Shown here piece after piece: positions 29,629 through 38,633 of a stretch of DNA of 64,000 nucleotides. Each line of letters opens with the position of its first letter. Position 1 is the stretch's first letter. The notes under the pieces are model-generated. The model saw nothing but the letters and a program-made list of their open reading frames with translations, had not been told where the DNA came from and ran no database searches. Origin of the DNA: an uncultured Methylotenera sp. GTDB taxonomy: Bacteria; Pseudomonadota; Gammaproteobacteria; Burkholderiales; Methylophilaceae. The stretch lies in assembly GCF_946479685.1 (NCBI RefSeq), contig NZ_CAMLGS010000005.1, positions 13,980-77,979 of the forward strand. The letters run 5' to 3'. Both the position numbers and the translations under genes were made by a program.

Positions 29629-29725
29629 CGGTTTCAAAACACATTTAGGCAAGGCATTTAACCGTAGACAGTACGTTTAGTACGGCAAGGTTAAATAACG
29701 TAGCATAAATGCTGTTTTCAAACCG
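29629..29725. repeat. 97-bp imperfect inverted repeat between edd and eda
   Basis: The outer arms start CGGTTTCAAAAC (29629) and end GTTTTCAAACCG (29725), continuing inward as ACATTTA/TAAATG with small offsets. A middle arm pair TTAACC/GGTTAA (29658-29663 and 29688-29693) surrounds a core of GTAC-GTTTA-GTAC (29671-29683). Transcribed in either direction it would form one long stem. It begins 2 bp after the edd stop. It resembles a short non-autonomous repeat (REP/MITE-like), but I see no second copy in this window. Confidence 0.65.
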
Positions 29726-29727
29726 TA

Positions 29728-31554
29728 TTACAGCCAGGTTACAGCGCCTTCTTCGGCTGATAGAACATTCTTACGCATACCGCCAAACAACTCACGGCCA
29801 AAGCCATGTGCGTTGTTATGACGTTTGTTATCAGAAAGCTCTGCAAACTCACGTTCCGCCCACTCATCTTCATCAACCAGCACGTTCACCATACCTACCG
29901 TTGCATTCAAACGAATAATATCGCCATCACGCACTTTAGCTAATGGGCCGCCAGCTGAAGCTTCTGGGCTCAAGTGAATCGCTGCAGGAATCTTGCCTGA
30001 TGCGCCACTCATACGGCCATCGGTCACAATCGCAACTTTAAAGCCCTTATTCTGCAACACAGCCATTGGCGGTGTTAGCTTGTGCAGTTCTGGCATACCA
30101 TTGGCTTTAGGGCCTTGGAAACGCACCACCGCAACAAAGTCTTTCTCCAACTCGCCACGGTCAAATGCAGCCAATAGCTCTTCTTGTGCATCAAACACAA
30201 TTGCTGGCGCTTCGATAATGTGACGGTCTTCAGGCACTGCTGAAATCTTGATCACGCTACGGCCTAAGTTACCTTTCAGCAAACGTAAACCGCCTGATTC
30301 GTTGAATGGGAACGCTGCCGTACGCACGATGGTTTCATCGCTGCTTTCTTTTGGCAGGTCTTTCCACACTACTTTGTTTTCTTCTTTAACTGGTAATTTA
30401 CCGTACTCACGCAAGCCACCATGTGCAACTGTCAGCACGTCTGGGAACATGTAACCTGCATCAATCAACTCACGAATCACAAATGCAGGACCACCCGCAG
30501 CCTGGAACTCGTTCACGTCAGCTTTACCATTAGGGTAAACACTCGCCAATAGTGGCGTTGTTTTCGCCAAGTGGTAGAAGTCTGTCCAGTCAATGATAAT
30601 ACCTGCGGCACGTGCAATCGCCACCCAGTGAATCAAGTGGTTGGTTGAACCACCGGTTGCCAGCAAGGCTACCATCGCGTTCACGATCACATGCTCATCC
30701 ACCATACGGCCGATAGGCGTAAAGTTTTTAGCTTTAACGTTATTGAGCACCATGCGCACAGACTCACGTGTCAACAACTCGCGTAAACCTTCATGCGGAT
30801 GCACAAACGCTGCGCCTGGCACATGCAAGCCCATCGCTTCCATCAACATCTGGTTGCTGTTGGCGGTACCGTAGAAAGTACAGGTACCTGCACCGTGGTA
30901 GGCTGCAGACTCAGAAGCAAGCAGCTCTTCGCGACCTACTTTACCTTGTGCATATTGCTCACGCACTTTAGATTTAGTGGTGTTATCGATACCAGTGCTC
31001 ATTGGGCCTGCTGGCACAAATACACATGGCAAGTGACCAAACTGTAGGGCACCGATTAACAGGCCTGGTACGATTTTATCGCACACGCCTAATAGCAAAG
31101 CGGCATCAAATACATCGTGTGACAATGCAACTGCAGTACTCATGGCAATGGTGTCACGGCTGAACAGTGAAAGCTCCATGCCTGGCTCACCTTGGGTAAT
31201 GCCATCACACATGGCAGGCACGCCGCCTGCCACTTGTACGGTAGCGCCATATTTATGGGCTTCGTCACGAATAATATCTGGGTAGTTCACATACGGTTGG
31301 TGTGCTGAAAGCATTTCGTTGTATGCAGTCACAATACCAATGTTAGGTGCTTTTTCTACAACGACACGTAACTTATCATTTGCTGGCATCGCAGCAAAAG
31401 CATGCGCAACGTTAGCACAGCCTAAGCGATCGGCACCGCGTGGTCGATTGACAATATCATCCAAACGGTTCAAATAAGCCGTACGCGTTGGGCGGCTTTT
31501 TTCAATAATACGTTCAGTAACTTCTATATGGGACTGTTTCATAATTTTAGACAC
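29728..31554 (-). CDS. edd: 6-phosphogluconate dehydratase
   Basis: Edd dehydrates 6-phosphogluconate to KDPG, the first Entner-Doudoroff enzyme. The 608-aa IlvD/Edd-family protein carries Fe-S ligand cysteines in [17 protein letters not shown] and [12 protein letters not shown], plus [20 protein letters not shown] and [22 protein letters not shown] near the C-terminus. Its length and motifs fit Edd rather than IlvD. It is first in the edd-eda pair and supplies the cleavage branch of hexose-phosphate metabolism. Confidence 0.95.
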   Translation of the reverse strand: MSKIMKQSHIEVTERIIEKSRPTRTAYLNRLDDIVNRPRGADRLGCANVAHAFAAMPANDKLRVVVEKAPNIGIVTAYNEMLSAHQPYVNYPDIIRDEAHKYGATVQVAGGVPAMCDGITQGEPGMELSLFSRDTIAMSTAVALSHDVFDAALLLGVCDKIVPGLLIGALQFGHLPCVFVPAGPMSTGIDNTTKSKVREQYAQGKVGREELLASESAAYHGAGTCTFYGTANSNQMLMEAMGLHVPGAAFVHPHEGLRELLTRESVRMVLNNVKAKNFTPIGRMVDEHVIVNAMVALLATGGSTNHLIHWVAIARAAGIIIDWTDFYHLAKTTPLLASVYPNGKADVNEFQAAGGPAFVIRELIDAGYMFPDVLTVAHGGLREYGKLPVKEENKVVWKDLPKESSDETIVRTAAFPFNESGGLRLLKGNLGRSVIKISAVPEDRHIIEAPAIVFDAQEELLAAFDRGELEKDFVAVVRFQGPKANGMPELHKLTPPMAVLQNKGFKVAIVTDGRMSGASGKIPAAIHLSPEASAGGPLAKVRDGDIIRLNATVGMVNVLVDEDEWAEREFAELSDNKRHNNAHGFGRELFGGMRKNVLSAEEGAVTWL

Positions 31555-31659
31555 TCTACTCAGATAACTGACTTAACTAGCGGAACTTAATAATAAAAAT
31601 GACTTACTAAGTTAAAGACAAACTTCAACCCCGATTATCGCTAAACTAAGGCTTATCGT

Positions 31660-31686
31660 CAAACAAAAGCCGCTAATTTAGCGGCC
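31660..31686 (-). terminator. intrinsic terminator of the LPS decoration operon
   Basis: GCCGCTA (31669-31675) pairs with TAGCGGC (31679-31685) through a 3-nt loop, and the minus strand continues TTTTGTTT. It lies 40 bp past the carbamoyltransferase stop, closing the five-gene minus-strand operon that begins at 37572. Confidence 0.85.
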
Positions 31687-31725
31687 TGTTTGATATAAAT
31701 TTTGACTTAATTGATTGATATCAAA

Positions 31726-33444
31726 TCATTTTTTTGTTACCAAAACATCTTCCATCATCAAATACTCCAGATCACAGCCATAAAACATATTAAGCGCATC
31801 TGTTGGCGAGCAAATCATGGGTTCACCACGACGATTCAAGGAAGTATTCAACACCACAGGCACTCCGCGCAGCTGCTCAAGATGTTCGATTAGCTCGTAA
31901 TAACGCGGGTTAGTTTCACGCGTCACCACTTGCGCACGCGCGGTACCATCCTCGTGCACGACTTCTGGAATACGTGACTTCCAATGCTCTGCCACATCAA
32001 AGGTAAAAGTCATATAAGGCGCAGGATGCTCGGTTTGCAGGATATCAGGCGCAACACGGTCCAACATACTTGGACAGAATGGACGCCAGCGCTCACGGTA
32101 TTTAATTTGCGCATTGATACGATCAGCCACACCTGGGTAGCTAGGGTCACCTAAAATACTGCGACAACCCAATGAGCGCGGACCAAACTCCATACGGCCT
32201 TGCAACCATGCAAGAGGATTACCACTCGCTAGCAATTCAGCAGCTTTTTGCGGTGCATTTTCCACACGGGTGAAAATTGGTTTTTCCGGATGCGCCTCAC
32301 AGGCTGCCACACACTCGTAAGAGGTGAAAGCTGGGCCTAAGTAAGCGTGTTCCATTTTTTGTATCGTGTCACCTGCCAAGTGCGCAGCATAAGTCGCAGC
32401 GCCTAATGAGGTGCCGTTATCGCCAGATGCCGGCTGTACAAACAGCTCTTTCACATGTGGCATAGCGATAATGCGCTGGTTCAGCTTCACGTTAAGTGCA
32501 ACACCGCCAGCCATCGCGATACGGCCGGTTTCCTTGATAATATCACCAAGGTAATAATCAATCATTTTCAGTGCAACGTCCTCTAGCAGCGCCTGCACAG
32601 AAGCCGCATAGTGAATGTAAGGGTCATCAATTTCGTCACCATGACGCTTAGGGCCCAGCCATTCAATCAATTCTGGCGTGAAATAATAGCCTTTGCCATT
32701 CTCTTTATAGCGGCGTAAGCCCACTACGTTTACCAGTTTGGTATTGACACGCAAATCACCGTCTTCAAACGTGATTAGCTTAGACAAATCATATTTACTG
32801 GCATCACCATATGGCGCCATACCCATGACTTTAAATTCGCCATCCAGCATCTCAAAACCAAGATACTCGGTAATCGCACCGTACATACCGCCTAAAGAAT
32901 CCGGATCATAGAACTCTTTGATTTTATGGATTTTTCCATTTTCACCGTAGCCAAAGAAAGTAGTCGCATACTCGCCCTTGCCATCGATGCCAACAATCGC
33001 GGTTTTTTCTTTAAAACCGCTTAAGTGATAAGCACTGGAAGCGTGCGCCAGATGATGCTCCACTGGTACGAATTTGGCGTTACTTAAGCCTAAATCAGCC
33101 ATTAGCTTTAAAGACTTATCGCGATTACGACGGAAACGACGGTTACCGTTGAAAATAGCATCCAATGCACGATCAGGTGCATACCAGTGGCGCTTGGCGT
33201 AGTGCCAGCGCGCATTCGTGCTCAAAGGGATTTCCGCATAGGGAAACGCAACAATATCCACGTCTTCGGCTTTAATACCCGCTTGCTTCAAGCAGAATTT
33301 AGCAGCCTCATATGGAAATTGATTTTTAGCGTGTTTATCTCTAATAAAACGCTCTTCTTCAGCTGCAGCAACGACTTTGCCATCGACCAATATAGCGGCC
33401 GAAGCATCGTGACCTAAAGCACCAGATAAACCTAATACAATCAT
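31726..33444 (-). CDS. NodU/CmcH-type carbamoyltransferase (candidate core-heptose O-carbamoyltransferase)
   Basis: A 572-aa member of the NodU family, which transfers the carbamoyl group of carbamoyl phosphate (through an adenylated intermediate) to a sugar hydroxyl. The N-terminal ASKHA domain begins LGLSGALGHDASAAIL and includes EHHLAHASSAYHLSGF and the nucleotide loop PASGDNGTSLGAA. The C-terminal YrdC-like part has MEFGPRSLGCRSIL and RPFCPSMLDR. It is last in an operon with LPS-kinase-like genes. Pseudomonas aeruginosa has a similar carbamoyltransferase beside a long kinase-like gene in its core locus, which carbamoylates heptose II; the same role here is inference from synteny. Confidence 0.85.
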   Translation of the reverse strand: MIVLGLSGALGHDASAAILVDGKVVAAAEEERFIRDKHAKNQFPYEAAKFCLKQAGIKAEDVDIVAFPYAEIPLSTNARWHYAKRHWYAPDRALDAIFNGNRRFRRNRDKSLKLMADLGLSNAKFVPVEHHLAHASSAYHLSGFKEKTAIVGIDGKGEYATTFFGYGENGKIHKIKEFYDPDSLGGMYGAITEYLGFEMLDGEFKVMGMAPYGDASKYDLSKLITFEDGDLRVNTKLVNVVGLRRYKENGKGYYFTPELIEWLGPKRHGDEIDDPYIHYAASVQALLEDVALKMIDYYLGDIIKETGRIAMAGGVALNVKLNQRIIAMPHVKELFVQPASGDNGTSLGAATYAAHLAGDTIQKMEHAYLGPAFTSYECVAACEAHPEKPIFTRVENAPQKAAELLASGNPLAWLQGRMEFGPRSLGCRSILGDPSYPGVADRINAQIKYRERWRPFCPSMLDRVAPDILQTEHPAPYMTFTFDVAEHWKSRIPEVVHEDGTARAQVVTRETNPRYYELIEHLEQLRGVPVVLNTSLNRRGEPMICSPTDALNMFYGCDLEYLMMEDVLVTKK

Positions 33445-33518
33445 GCGATTACTTTCAAATTATGTTCTTACGCAAATACCGTTTTTATTACTCATACAAT
33501 TTTCGCTATTTTACTGGC

Positions 33519-35036
33519 TTAAGCTATTTTTGCACGAATTAAAATATTATCTTCACCGTACAGGCTATTCGCACTGTACTTTTCAACAAAAGCTTCTTTC
33601 AATAATGCGAGCGTTTCTGCATCATCTGCCCAGTTTTTCATCAATCTTTTTAAATCTTTTATATGCTGCAATTTAAACCACGCGCCAGCTAATCGGTGCA
33701 TAGGATAAGCACTCATACTATCCAAATCAATCAACAGCGGTGCATCATCCACAATTTTAATATTCGTGGCCTTGCAGTCCCCGTGCGCAAAGCGGAGTAA
33801 ATACATTTTATAAAACAGCGCCGCTAGATTCTGCGCCACCGCCTTTTTCTGTGGCAAGCTCAGCGCCTGCGCAAAATACTGCTGTGCATCTGGCGCCTCT
33901 ACATAGGCACTGACAAAATAAGCGCGACGACGCAAGCAACCCCAGCGTTCTTCTACCAGAGCAATCGGTGCTGGCGTCAAGATGCCAGAAATCATCAGGC
34001 GATAAGCATTGGCCCACGACTTGGCTGCCCTAGTTGTACGCAAAGCCCGATTTAAACCATGCCAGAAACTCTTGATGTTGTAGCGCTTAATCACTACATC
34101 ACTATCTGCCACACTAGCCTTTGCCACCGTACAGGTATTACCGTTTTTGAAGTTAGCCGCTTTATCAAGCAAGGCCGCATCCAAAGCTGACACCGCAAAA
34201 TCTTCCACCTTAAACGCGCTGGCAACTGCCACAAAAGACCTAGCACTGCTAACCACCTTCACGTCGGTGCAAGTTCTAAATACTTTTTTTTCCGCATAGC
34301 CACTGGCAACCTGACGGCGTATTTTCTGCGTTAACTGCCAGATATCAGCCTCTGCCTGAGGCGAACTCGACCGACCTAAAAACTCGCAGTACAGCCTATA
34401 CAACTCAGGGATATGGTAATCGTCCAGCGCATCCATCTTAGAAAACAGCGTGGCCAGATTCTGCCGTTGCGCACGCGCCGCACACCAACGCGGCATCTGA
34501 CGAATACCATCTCCGTCCAATGTAAAGACTTTAGCACTGTGACCACCAGCTGCTTCAGACGCTTGCAGCAAAAAGTTCTTCAGGTACAAATCTGTTTGCA
34601 GCAAGCCAGCCTGGTGGTGTGCCGCAACCTCAAGCACCAGCTTTTTCGCTAACTGCATGCGTGCGTGAGCATCCAAGGCCAATTCACTCCAGCACACTTC
34701 TGCATTTTTTGCGGGCGTAATTGCCTGCAGTATCAACACATGCTGCAGCTGGTCTTGCGACATCCCCGCGAACAACAGCGGCGGTGTAGCGATATTGCCT
34801 TGCAGCAACCACGTAACGCCTTGCCTATCTCGCGCCAAATATTTTTCCGCGCCTCGTCCAAAGAATAGTTTGGCATACACCCATTGCCCATCCCACATCC
34901 CCTGACACACTAGCCGCTTACCCGGCACTACACGCACCACATCCAAAATCTCCAACACACTGCCATCTGCCAGCGTGATGGCATGGTCATCGATGCCAAA
35001 TTGCTCTAACTTTAAAGCCGTTGCGGTTGTGTTCAT
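33519..35036 (-). CDS. tandem lipopolysaccharide-kinase-like protein (two kinase domains)
   Basis: A 505-aa soluble protein with two kinase-like halves. The N-terminal half has an ATP-loop Lys region (WVYAKLFFGRG), then LLQTDLYLKNFLL (~145-157) where the usual His of the catalytic loop is Gln, and a weak metal motif LDGDGI. The C-terminal half (~285-505) keeps VVIKRYN, a full catalytic loop HGDCKATNIKI (~417-427) and PLLIDLDSM, so it looks active. It sits between an oxygenase gene and a carbamoyltransferase gene. P. aeruginosa has a similar long kinase-like gene next to its core carbamoyltransferase (recalled). Probable core-heptose phosphorylation; the acceptor is unknown. Confidence 0.75.
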   Translation of the reverse strand: MNTTATALKLEQFGIDDHAITLADGSVLEILDVVRVVPGKRLVCQGMWDGQWVYAKLFFGRGAEKYLARDRQGVTWLLQGNIATPPLLFAGMSQDQLQHVLILQAITPAKNAEVCWSELALDAHARMQLAKKLVLEVAAHHQAGLLQTDLYLKNFLLQASEAAGGHSAKVFTLDGDGIRQMPRWCAARAQRQNLATLFSKMDALDDYHIPELYRLYCEFLGRSSSPQAEADIWQLTQKIRRQVASGYAEKKVFRTCTDVKVVSSARSFVAVASAFKVEDFAVSALDAALLDKAANFKNGNTCTVAKASVADSDVVIKRYNIKSFWHGLNRALRTTRAAKSWANAYRLMISGILTPAPIALVEERWGCLRRRAYFVSAYVEAPDAQQYFAQALSLPQKKAVAQNLAALFYKMYLLRFAHGDCKATNIKIVDDAPLLIDLDSMSAYPMHRLAGAWFKLQHIKDLKRLMKNWADDAETLALLKEAFVEKYSANSLYGEDNILIRAKIA

Positions 35037-35062
35037 TACAGATTAAATCCGCTCAGACTTAA

Positions 35063-35962
35063 TCATTTAAACAAGTCGAGTAAACGCGATTTAATGTCGG
35101 CTAATCTCTGCTTAACCGACTGCTGCTCATGGGCTTTAAATAATTTCTTTGCACGTTTTTCGCGTTTTTTGGCGAGCTTGCGCACATCGGCTTTCACCTG
35201 CTCACTATCATGCGGCCTTGCCACGTAAAGCGTATGCCTGGACTCGCCAGAGTCATTGCTAATTGGTATCGCCGTATAGTAATAAAGCGCGATAGAGCGA
35301 CGGCTCACACCTTCAGGTAGCGTTAACGGATCCGGATGACCGTGAAAGCTATCTTCATCGGTATTAAAAATCACGCAGCGGTTAAAAATAGGGGCGACAC
35401 TTTGCACCACCGCCTTCATTTCCCTATCCCATAGCTCAAGTTTGCCGCCGTATGAATCCTGCCAGTCTTTATTCAGATAAATCAGCATATTCACACGCCT
35501 TAAGGTTTGCAGCGACTCATTCACCCGAAAATCGGCGTGAATTCCTAGCAGGCCACCATTGCTTGTTTCATGCAAGCCGCCACCTGAAAAATAAGGGTCA
35601 GGCAACAGGCCACGGATATTGGTCACACCTTCCAAAAACTGCAGCATAGGTGCTGAGTTAAAGAAGGCAAACGCATCACGCATGTAAACATCACAATCGT
35701 AAGGCAGGATCTGGCGCTTATGTGTGCCACCATACCCCTTCTGATAGGTCTTATCGTGCGCTTTAGCGTCTTCTGGAAAGTGCGCTAACAACTGCTCCGC
35801 CATCTCGGTGGGTAAAAAGTTATCAATCACGATATGCGGGTACGGCTCGGCAAAGGCATACTCGCCCATTAAATCCTCGCCTATCGCGCGCGACACCGTA
35901 TGATCCAGCACAAAGCCATCAACAGACTCAATTGGTAACAGTGATTTAACGTCGCTCATCAT
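35063..35962 (-). CDS. 2-oxoglutarate/Fe(II)-dependent dioxygenase (prolyl-4-hydroxylase-type)
   Basis: A 299-aa protein with a double-stranded beta-helix oxygenase core. The iron triad is visible as His142 and Asp144 (IHADF) and a distal His207 in DSFHGHP, with Arg221/222 (VSRRSIALYYYT) positioned to bind 2-oxoglutarate. YLNKDWQDSYGGKLELWD matches the P4Hc signature. The last ~60 residues are Lys/Arg-rich and helical. Its start overlaps the GT2 stop by 1 nt. An oxygenase inside an LPS-core operon suggests hydroxylation of a sugar, lipid or protein partner; this is inference. Confidence 0.8.
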   Translation of the reverse strand: MMSDVKSLLPIESVDGFVLDHTVSRAIGEDLMGEYAFAEPYPHIVIDNFLPTEMAEQLLAHFPEDAKAHDKTYQKGYGGTHKRQILPYDCDVYMRDAFAFFNSAPMLQFLEGVTNIRGLLPDPYFSGGGLHETSNGGLLGIHADFRVNESLQTLRRVNMLIYLNKDWQDSYGGKLELWDREMKAVVQSVAPIFNRCVIFNTDEDSFHGHPDPLTLPEGVSRRSIALYYYTAIPISNDSGESRHTLYVARPHDSEQVKADVRKLAKKREKRAKKLFKAHEQQSVKQRLADIKSRLLDLFK

Positions 35963-36765
35963 TAACTCTCAAACTTTTTCAAAATTGATTTTTTTCTTTT
36001 CACGCGGCGGTTCATATCGCTATAAAGCGCTCGCAAGCCAACGGTACCGGCTTCGATATGATCCAGAAACTTAAACAGCTTCATTGGCGAAACAATCTTT
36101 AATTTGTAACCATCCTGCTTTAATTTATCTTGCAATGCATAACCCGGAATACGGTTTTCCATTAGAAACACATAGCCCTGCTGCTTCATCAGCTTTACAT
36201 TCCATAAAGCAAAAAAGCTTTTTAAATAGGCTTCAACATACGGCTTTGGCTGCCTTGCATTCAAGCCCAAAAACAATCTAAACCTTCTTGAGTAGTGCTT
36301 ACAGAATCTTGAACTAATGCGCCATACAGTACGCAAATAACCACGATTCAACTGTTCCAGACAGCCGACTGCAGCCACTTTTTCATCAGCCAGACAGAAC
36401 TTCAGCGCCCAATCAAAAACGCTGGCATCGTAGATAAAGGTATCGGTATGCATCAGGAACAAATAATCTGTTTTGATTTGCTGCAAAATCAAGTCTAAGC
36501 CGCGACCGTGCGCAACAAAGCCCTCTTCATGCTCGGTCGGCGCTCGCTCAATCAGGTTAATCCAATCCAGCGTACGCAGGTATTCAACGCTCTCGTCTTG
36601 CGAATGATTATCCACCACCCATACATCCACACGACCAGGGTCAAGCTCTGCGCTATCCAGATGCTTCTTTAACAACTCCAGACAGATCTTAGTGAGCTCT
36701 AAGGTTTTATAGTTAACCAGCGCAATGCTAAATTTAGGCAAAGGTTGAGTAGGCGTAATGTTCAA
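35962..36765 (-). CDS. glycosyltransferase family 2
   Basis: A 267-aa cytoplasmic GT-A protein. The start FSIALVNYKTLELTKICLELL, the nucleotide-binding VWVVDNHSQDESVEYL and the DxD-like metal site LFLMHTDTFIYD (~98-109) define the family. The C-terminal third is basic and could contact the membrane. It is second in the operon, 30 bp after the InaA-like kinase and overlapping the oxygenase gene, so it probably adds a core sugar. Donor unknown. Confidence 0.82.
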   Translation of the reverse strand: MNITPTQPLPKFSIALVNYKTLELTKICLELLKKHLDSAELDPGRVDVWVVDNHSQDESVEYLRTLDWINLIERAPTEHEEGFVAHGRGLDLILQQIKTDYLFLMHTDTFIYDASVFDWALKFCLADEKVAAVGCLEQLNRGYLRTVWRISSRFCKHYSRRFRLFLGLNARQPKPYVEAYLKSFFALWNVKLMKQQGYVFLMENRIPGYALQDKLKQDGYKLKIVSPMKLFKFLDHIEAGTVGLRALYSDMNRRVKRKKSILKKFES

Positions 36766-36795
36766 TTTAATTCCATGAATAGAATAGGTTTAATC

Positions 36796-37572
36796 TTATC
36801 TTCTCGAGCGTTTAATAATCAATCTGCACAACACTTTGCTCAGAAAATTCAGCTTCTCAATATGCAGGTAGTGCTTGAAGAAAGCCAGCCTTTGTGTGAG
36901 TCGCCAGCCTTCAGCATGGCGATTCAATGCAGCCAAATCAAAGAAAGCGCGGAACATGAACCAGCGGCTAGCTCGCGTCTTTTCCAAATCAATCAAGGCA
37001 ATTTCCGGGCTGCCTTCTGCATCTTTAACAAAGATATGCTTGGGATACAACGCTCTGTGCACTAGGCCAAAGTCATGAAAACGTCGAATTTCCTCAGCGA
37101 TTTTTCGGATCAGCACCATTTGCTGTTGGCGGCTCACTTTGGCGCGCCAATCATCAGCAAACACATCCAGCGGCTGGTATTCAGTAAGGGCTTCTGTCAT
37201 CAATACCGCACGTTGATTTTCACCGGTGCCGCGCTCTGCATAAAAAGCCACTTTAGGTGCATGAAAATGGCGCGCCTCCAAGAATCGCAGCCATGCAAAC
37301 TCTCGTCTAAATGTTGGCTCACCGCTGATAGGATGCCGCAGGGTTTTGCGACCATGATTTTGCTGCTTCTTCACAAACAGAAATAACGGCGCGGTGCTGT
37401 CGCGCTCCAGCGAGATGCGCCCAACACCGCTCCAGCCACCGCGACGCTGATTCGGCTCTTCAAACCATTGAATCTCAAAATCCCAAACCGCATCAAAACT
37501 ATTCAGCTGATGGCGCTTTAAAATGGGAGCATGTCGCGATGAAGCAAATGGCGAAGTGAATGATGTTGTCAT
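36796..37572 (-). CDS. InaA/WapQ-like lipopolysaccharide kinase family protein
   Basis: A 258-aa protein of the WaaP/InaA/Kdo-kinase clan. NQRRGGWSGVGR (~41-52) is the InaA-type glycine-rich N-terminal motif, FLFVKKQ carries the ATP Lys, and EPTFRREFAWL the pairing Glu. The catalytic loop reads LVHRALYPKHIFV, with Ala174 where a catalytic Asp is normally found, followed by IALIDLEKTR with the metal Asp. This subfamily often varies at that position, so activity is uncertain. It is first in the minus-strand decoration operon. Confidence 0.8.
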   Translation of the reverse strand: MTTSFTSPFASSRHAPILKRHQLNSFDAVWDFEIQWFEEPNQRRGGWSGVGRISLERDSTAPLFLFVKKQQNHGRKTLRHPISGEPTFRREFAWLRFLEARHFHAPKVAFYAERGTGENQRAVLMTEALTEYQPLDVFADDWRAKVSRQQQMVLIRKIAEEIRRFHDFGLVHRALYPKHIFVKDAEGSPEIALIDLEKTRASRWFMFRAFFDLAALNRHAEGWRLTQRLAFFKHYLHIEKLNFLSKVLCRLIIKRSRR

Positions 37573-37701
37573 GAATGAAATTTTGGCTAATAATTCTTTT
37601 ACGTAGACTACCCTTGTGTGCGTACTCTTTAAATGTGCGGACTAGGCGATTATATCAGTTAATCCAGATTCACTCCTCTAGCCTTTAACCTCCGCTGTGC
37701 T

Positions 37702-38586
37702 ATGATTTCAACAATGTTTAAACTGCTACTCAAGCCCCTCACTTTACTCTCGCTTCCAACCATCCATAAATTAGGCACCACTCTGGGCAAGCTCCTCTAT
37801 TTATTGATGCCGCAGGCCAAAACCGTTATTACAGAAAATTTAACGCAAAGTGGTTTAGTACCGCATGGCACTGAGATGAGCAAACTCATTAAGCTCAACA
37901 TGGCAGAAGCAGGTAAATCGCTACTTGAGAGCTTGGCGATATGGCAAAAAGATGAGCAGGAAATATTATCATGGGTGCAACCATGTGCTGATTGGCATGT
38001 GGTGGAAGAAGCCATTGCCAAGAAAAAAGGAATCATCTTCTTAACACCGCACATGGGCTGCTTTGAAATCACCTCGATTTTTTACGGTGCACACCACCCG
38101 ATTACCGTGCTGTACCGCCGCCCTAAACTACAGTGGCTACACTCATTAACCATCGCTGGGCGCAGTCGCAAGCAAGTCAATCTAGCCCCTGCCAACCTGC
38201 AAGGCGTACGTACACTCATACAAGCATTAAAACGCGGTGAAGCGGTAGGCATACTGCCAGACCAAGTGCCAGGCAGAGGCGAAGGCGAGTGGGCGCCTTT
38301 TTTTGGCAAGCCTGCATACACCATGACCTTGGTAGGAAAATTGGCTGAGAAAACCGGCGCTACGGTAATTATGGTATTCGGCGAGCGCCTAGCTGACGGC
38401 AAAGGTTTTCAGGTACACATGACCAAACTGGAAGACGGTGCTATTGCCACTCCTGCGCTGCTAAACCACGCTATAGAACAGCAGGTGAGCAAAAATATTG
38501 TGCAGTACATATGGCAATACCCGCGCTATAGAGTGAGAAACCGCGTACTCAAACGCGAGCAGAAAAAAGCAGAAGCCGAGCTGTAA
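37702..38586 (+). CDS. LpxL/HtrB-like lysophospholipid (lipid A) acyltransferase
   Basis: A 294-aa membrane-associated acyltransferase, probably adding a secondary acyl chain to Kdo2-lipid A. An N-terminal hydrophobic segment precedes TPHMGCFEI (~116-124), the HX4E catalytic motif. Further family features are TVLYRRPKL, GVRTLIQALKRGEAVGILPDQVPGRGEGEWAPFFGKPAYT and QYIWQYPRYR near the end. It is a single plus-strand gene inside the minus-strand part of the core island. ATG 37714 is an alternative start. Confidence 0.88.
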   Translation: MISTMFKLLLKPLTLLSLPTIHKLGTTLGKLLYLLMPQAKTVITENLTQSGLVPHGTEMSKLIKLNMAEAGKSLLESLAIWQKDEQEILSWVQPCADWHVVEEAIAKKKGIIFLTPHMGCFEITSIFYGAHHPITVLYRRPKLQWLHSLTIAGRSRKQVNLAPANLQGVRTLIQALKRGEAVGILPDQVPGRGEGEWAPFFGKPAYTMTLVGKLAEKTGATVIMVFGERLADGKGFQVHMTKLEDGAIATPALLNHAIEQQVSKNIVQYIWQYPRYRVRNRVLKREQKKAEAEL

Positions 38587-38633
38587 CAAGCAAAAAACTT
38601 AAAACAGCTTACTGCTCAGTCACAACCTGCGTT

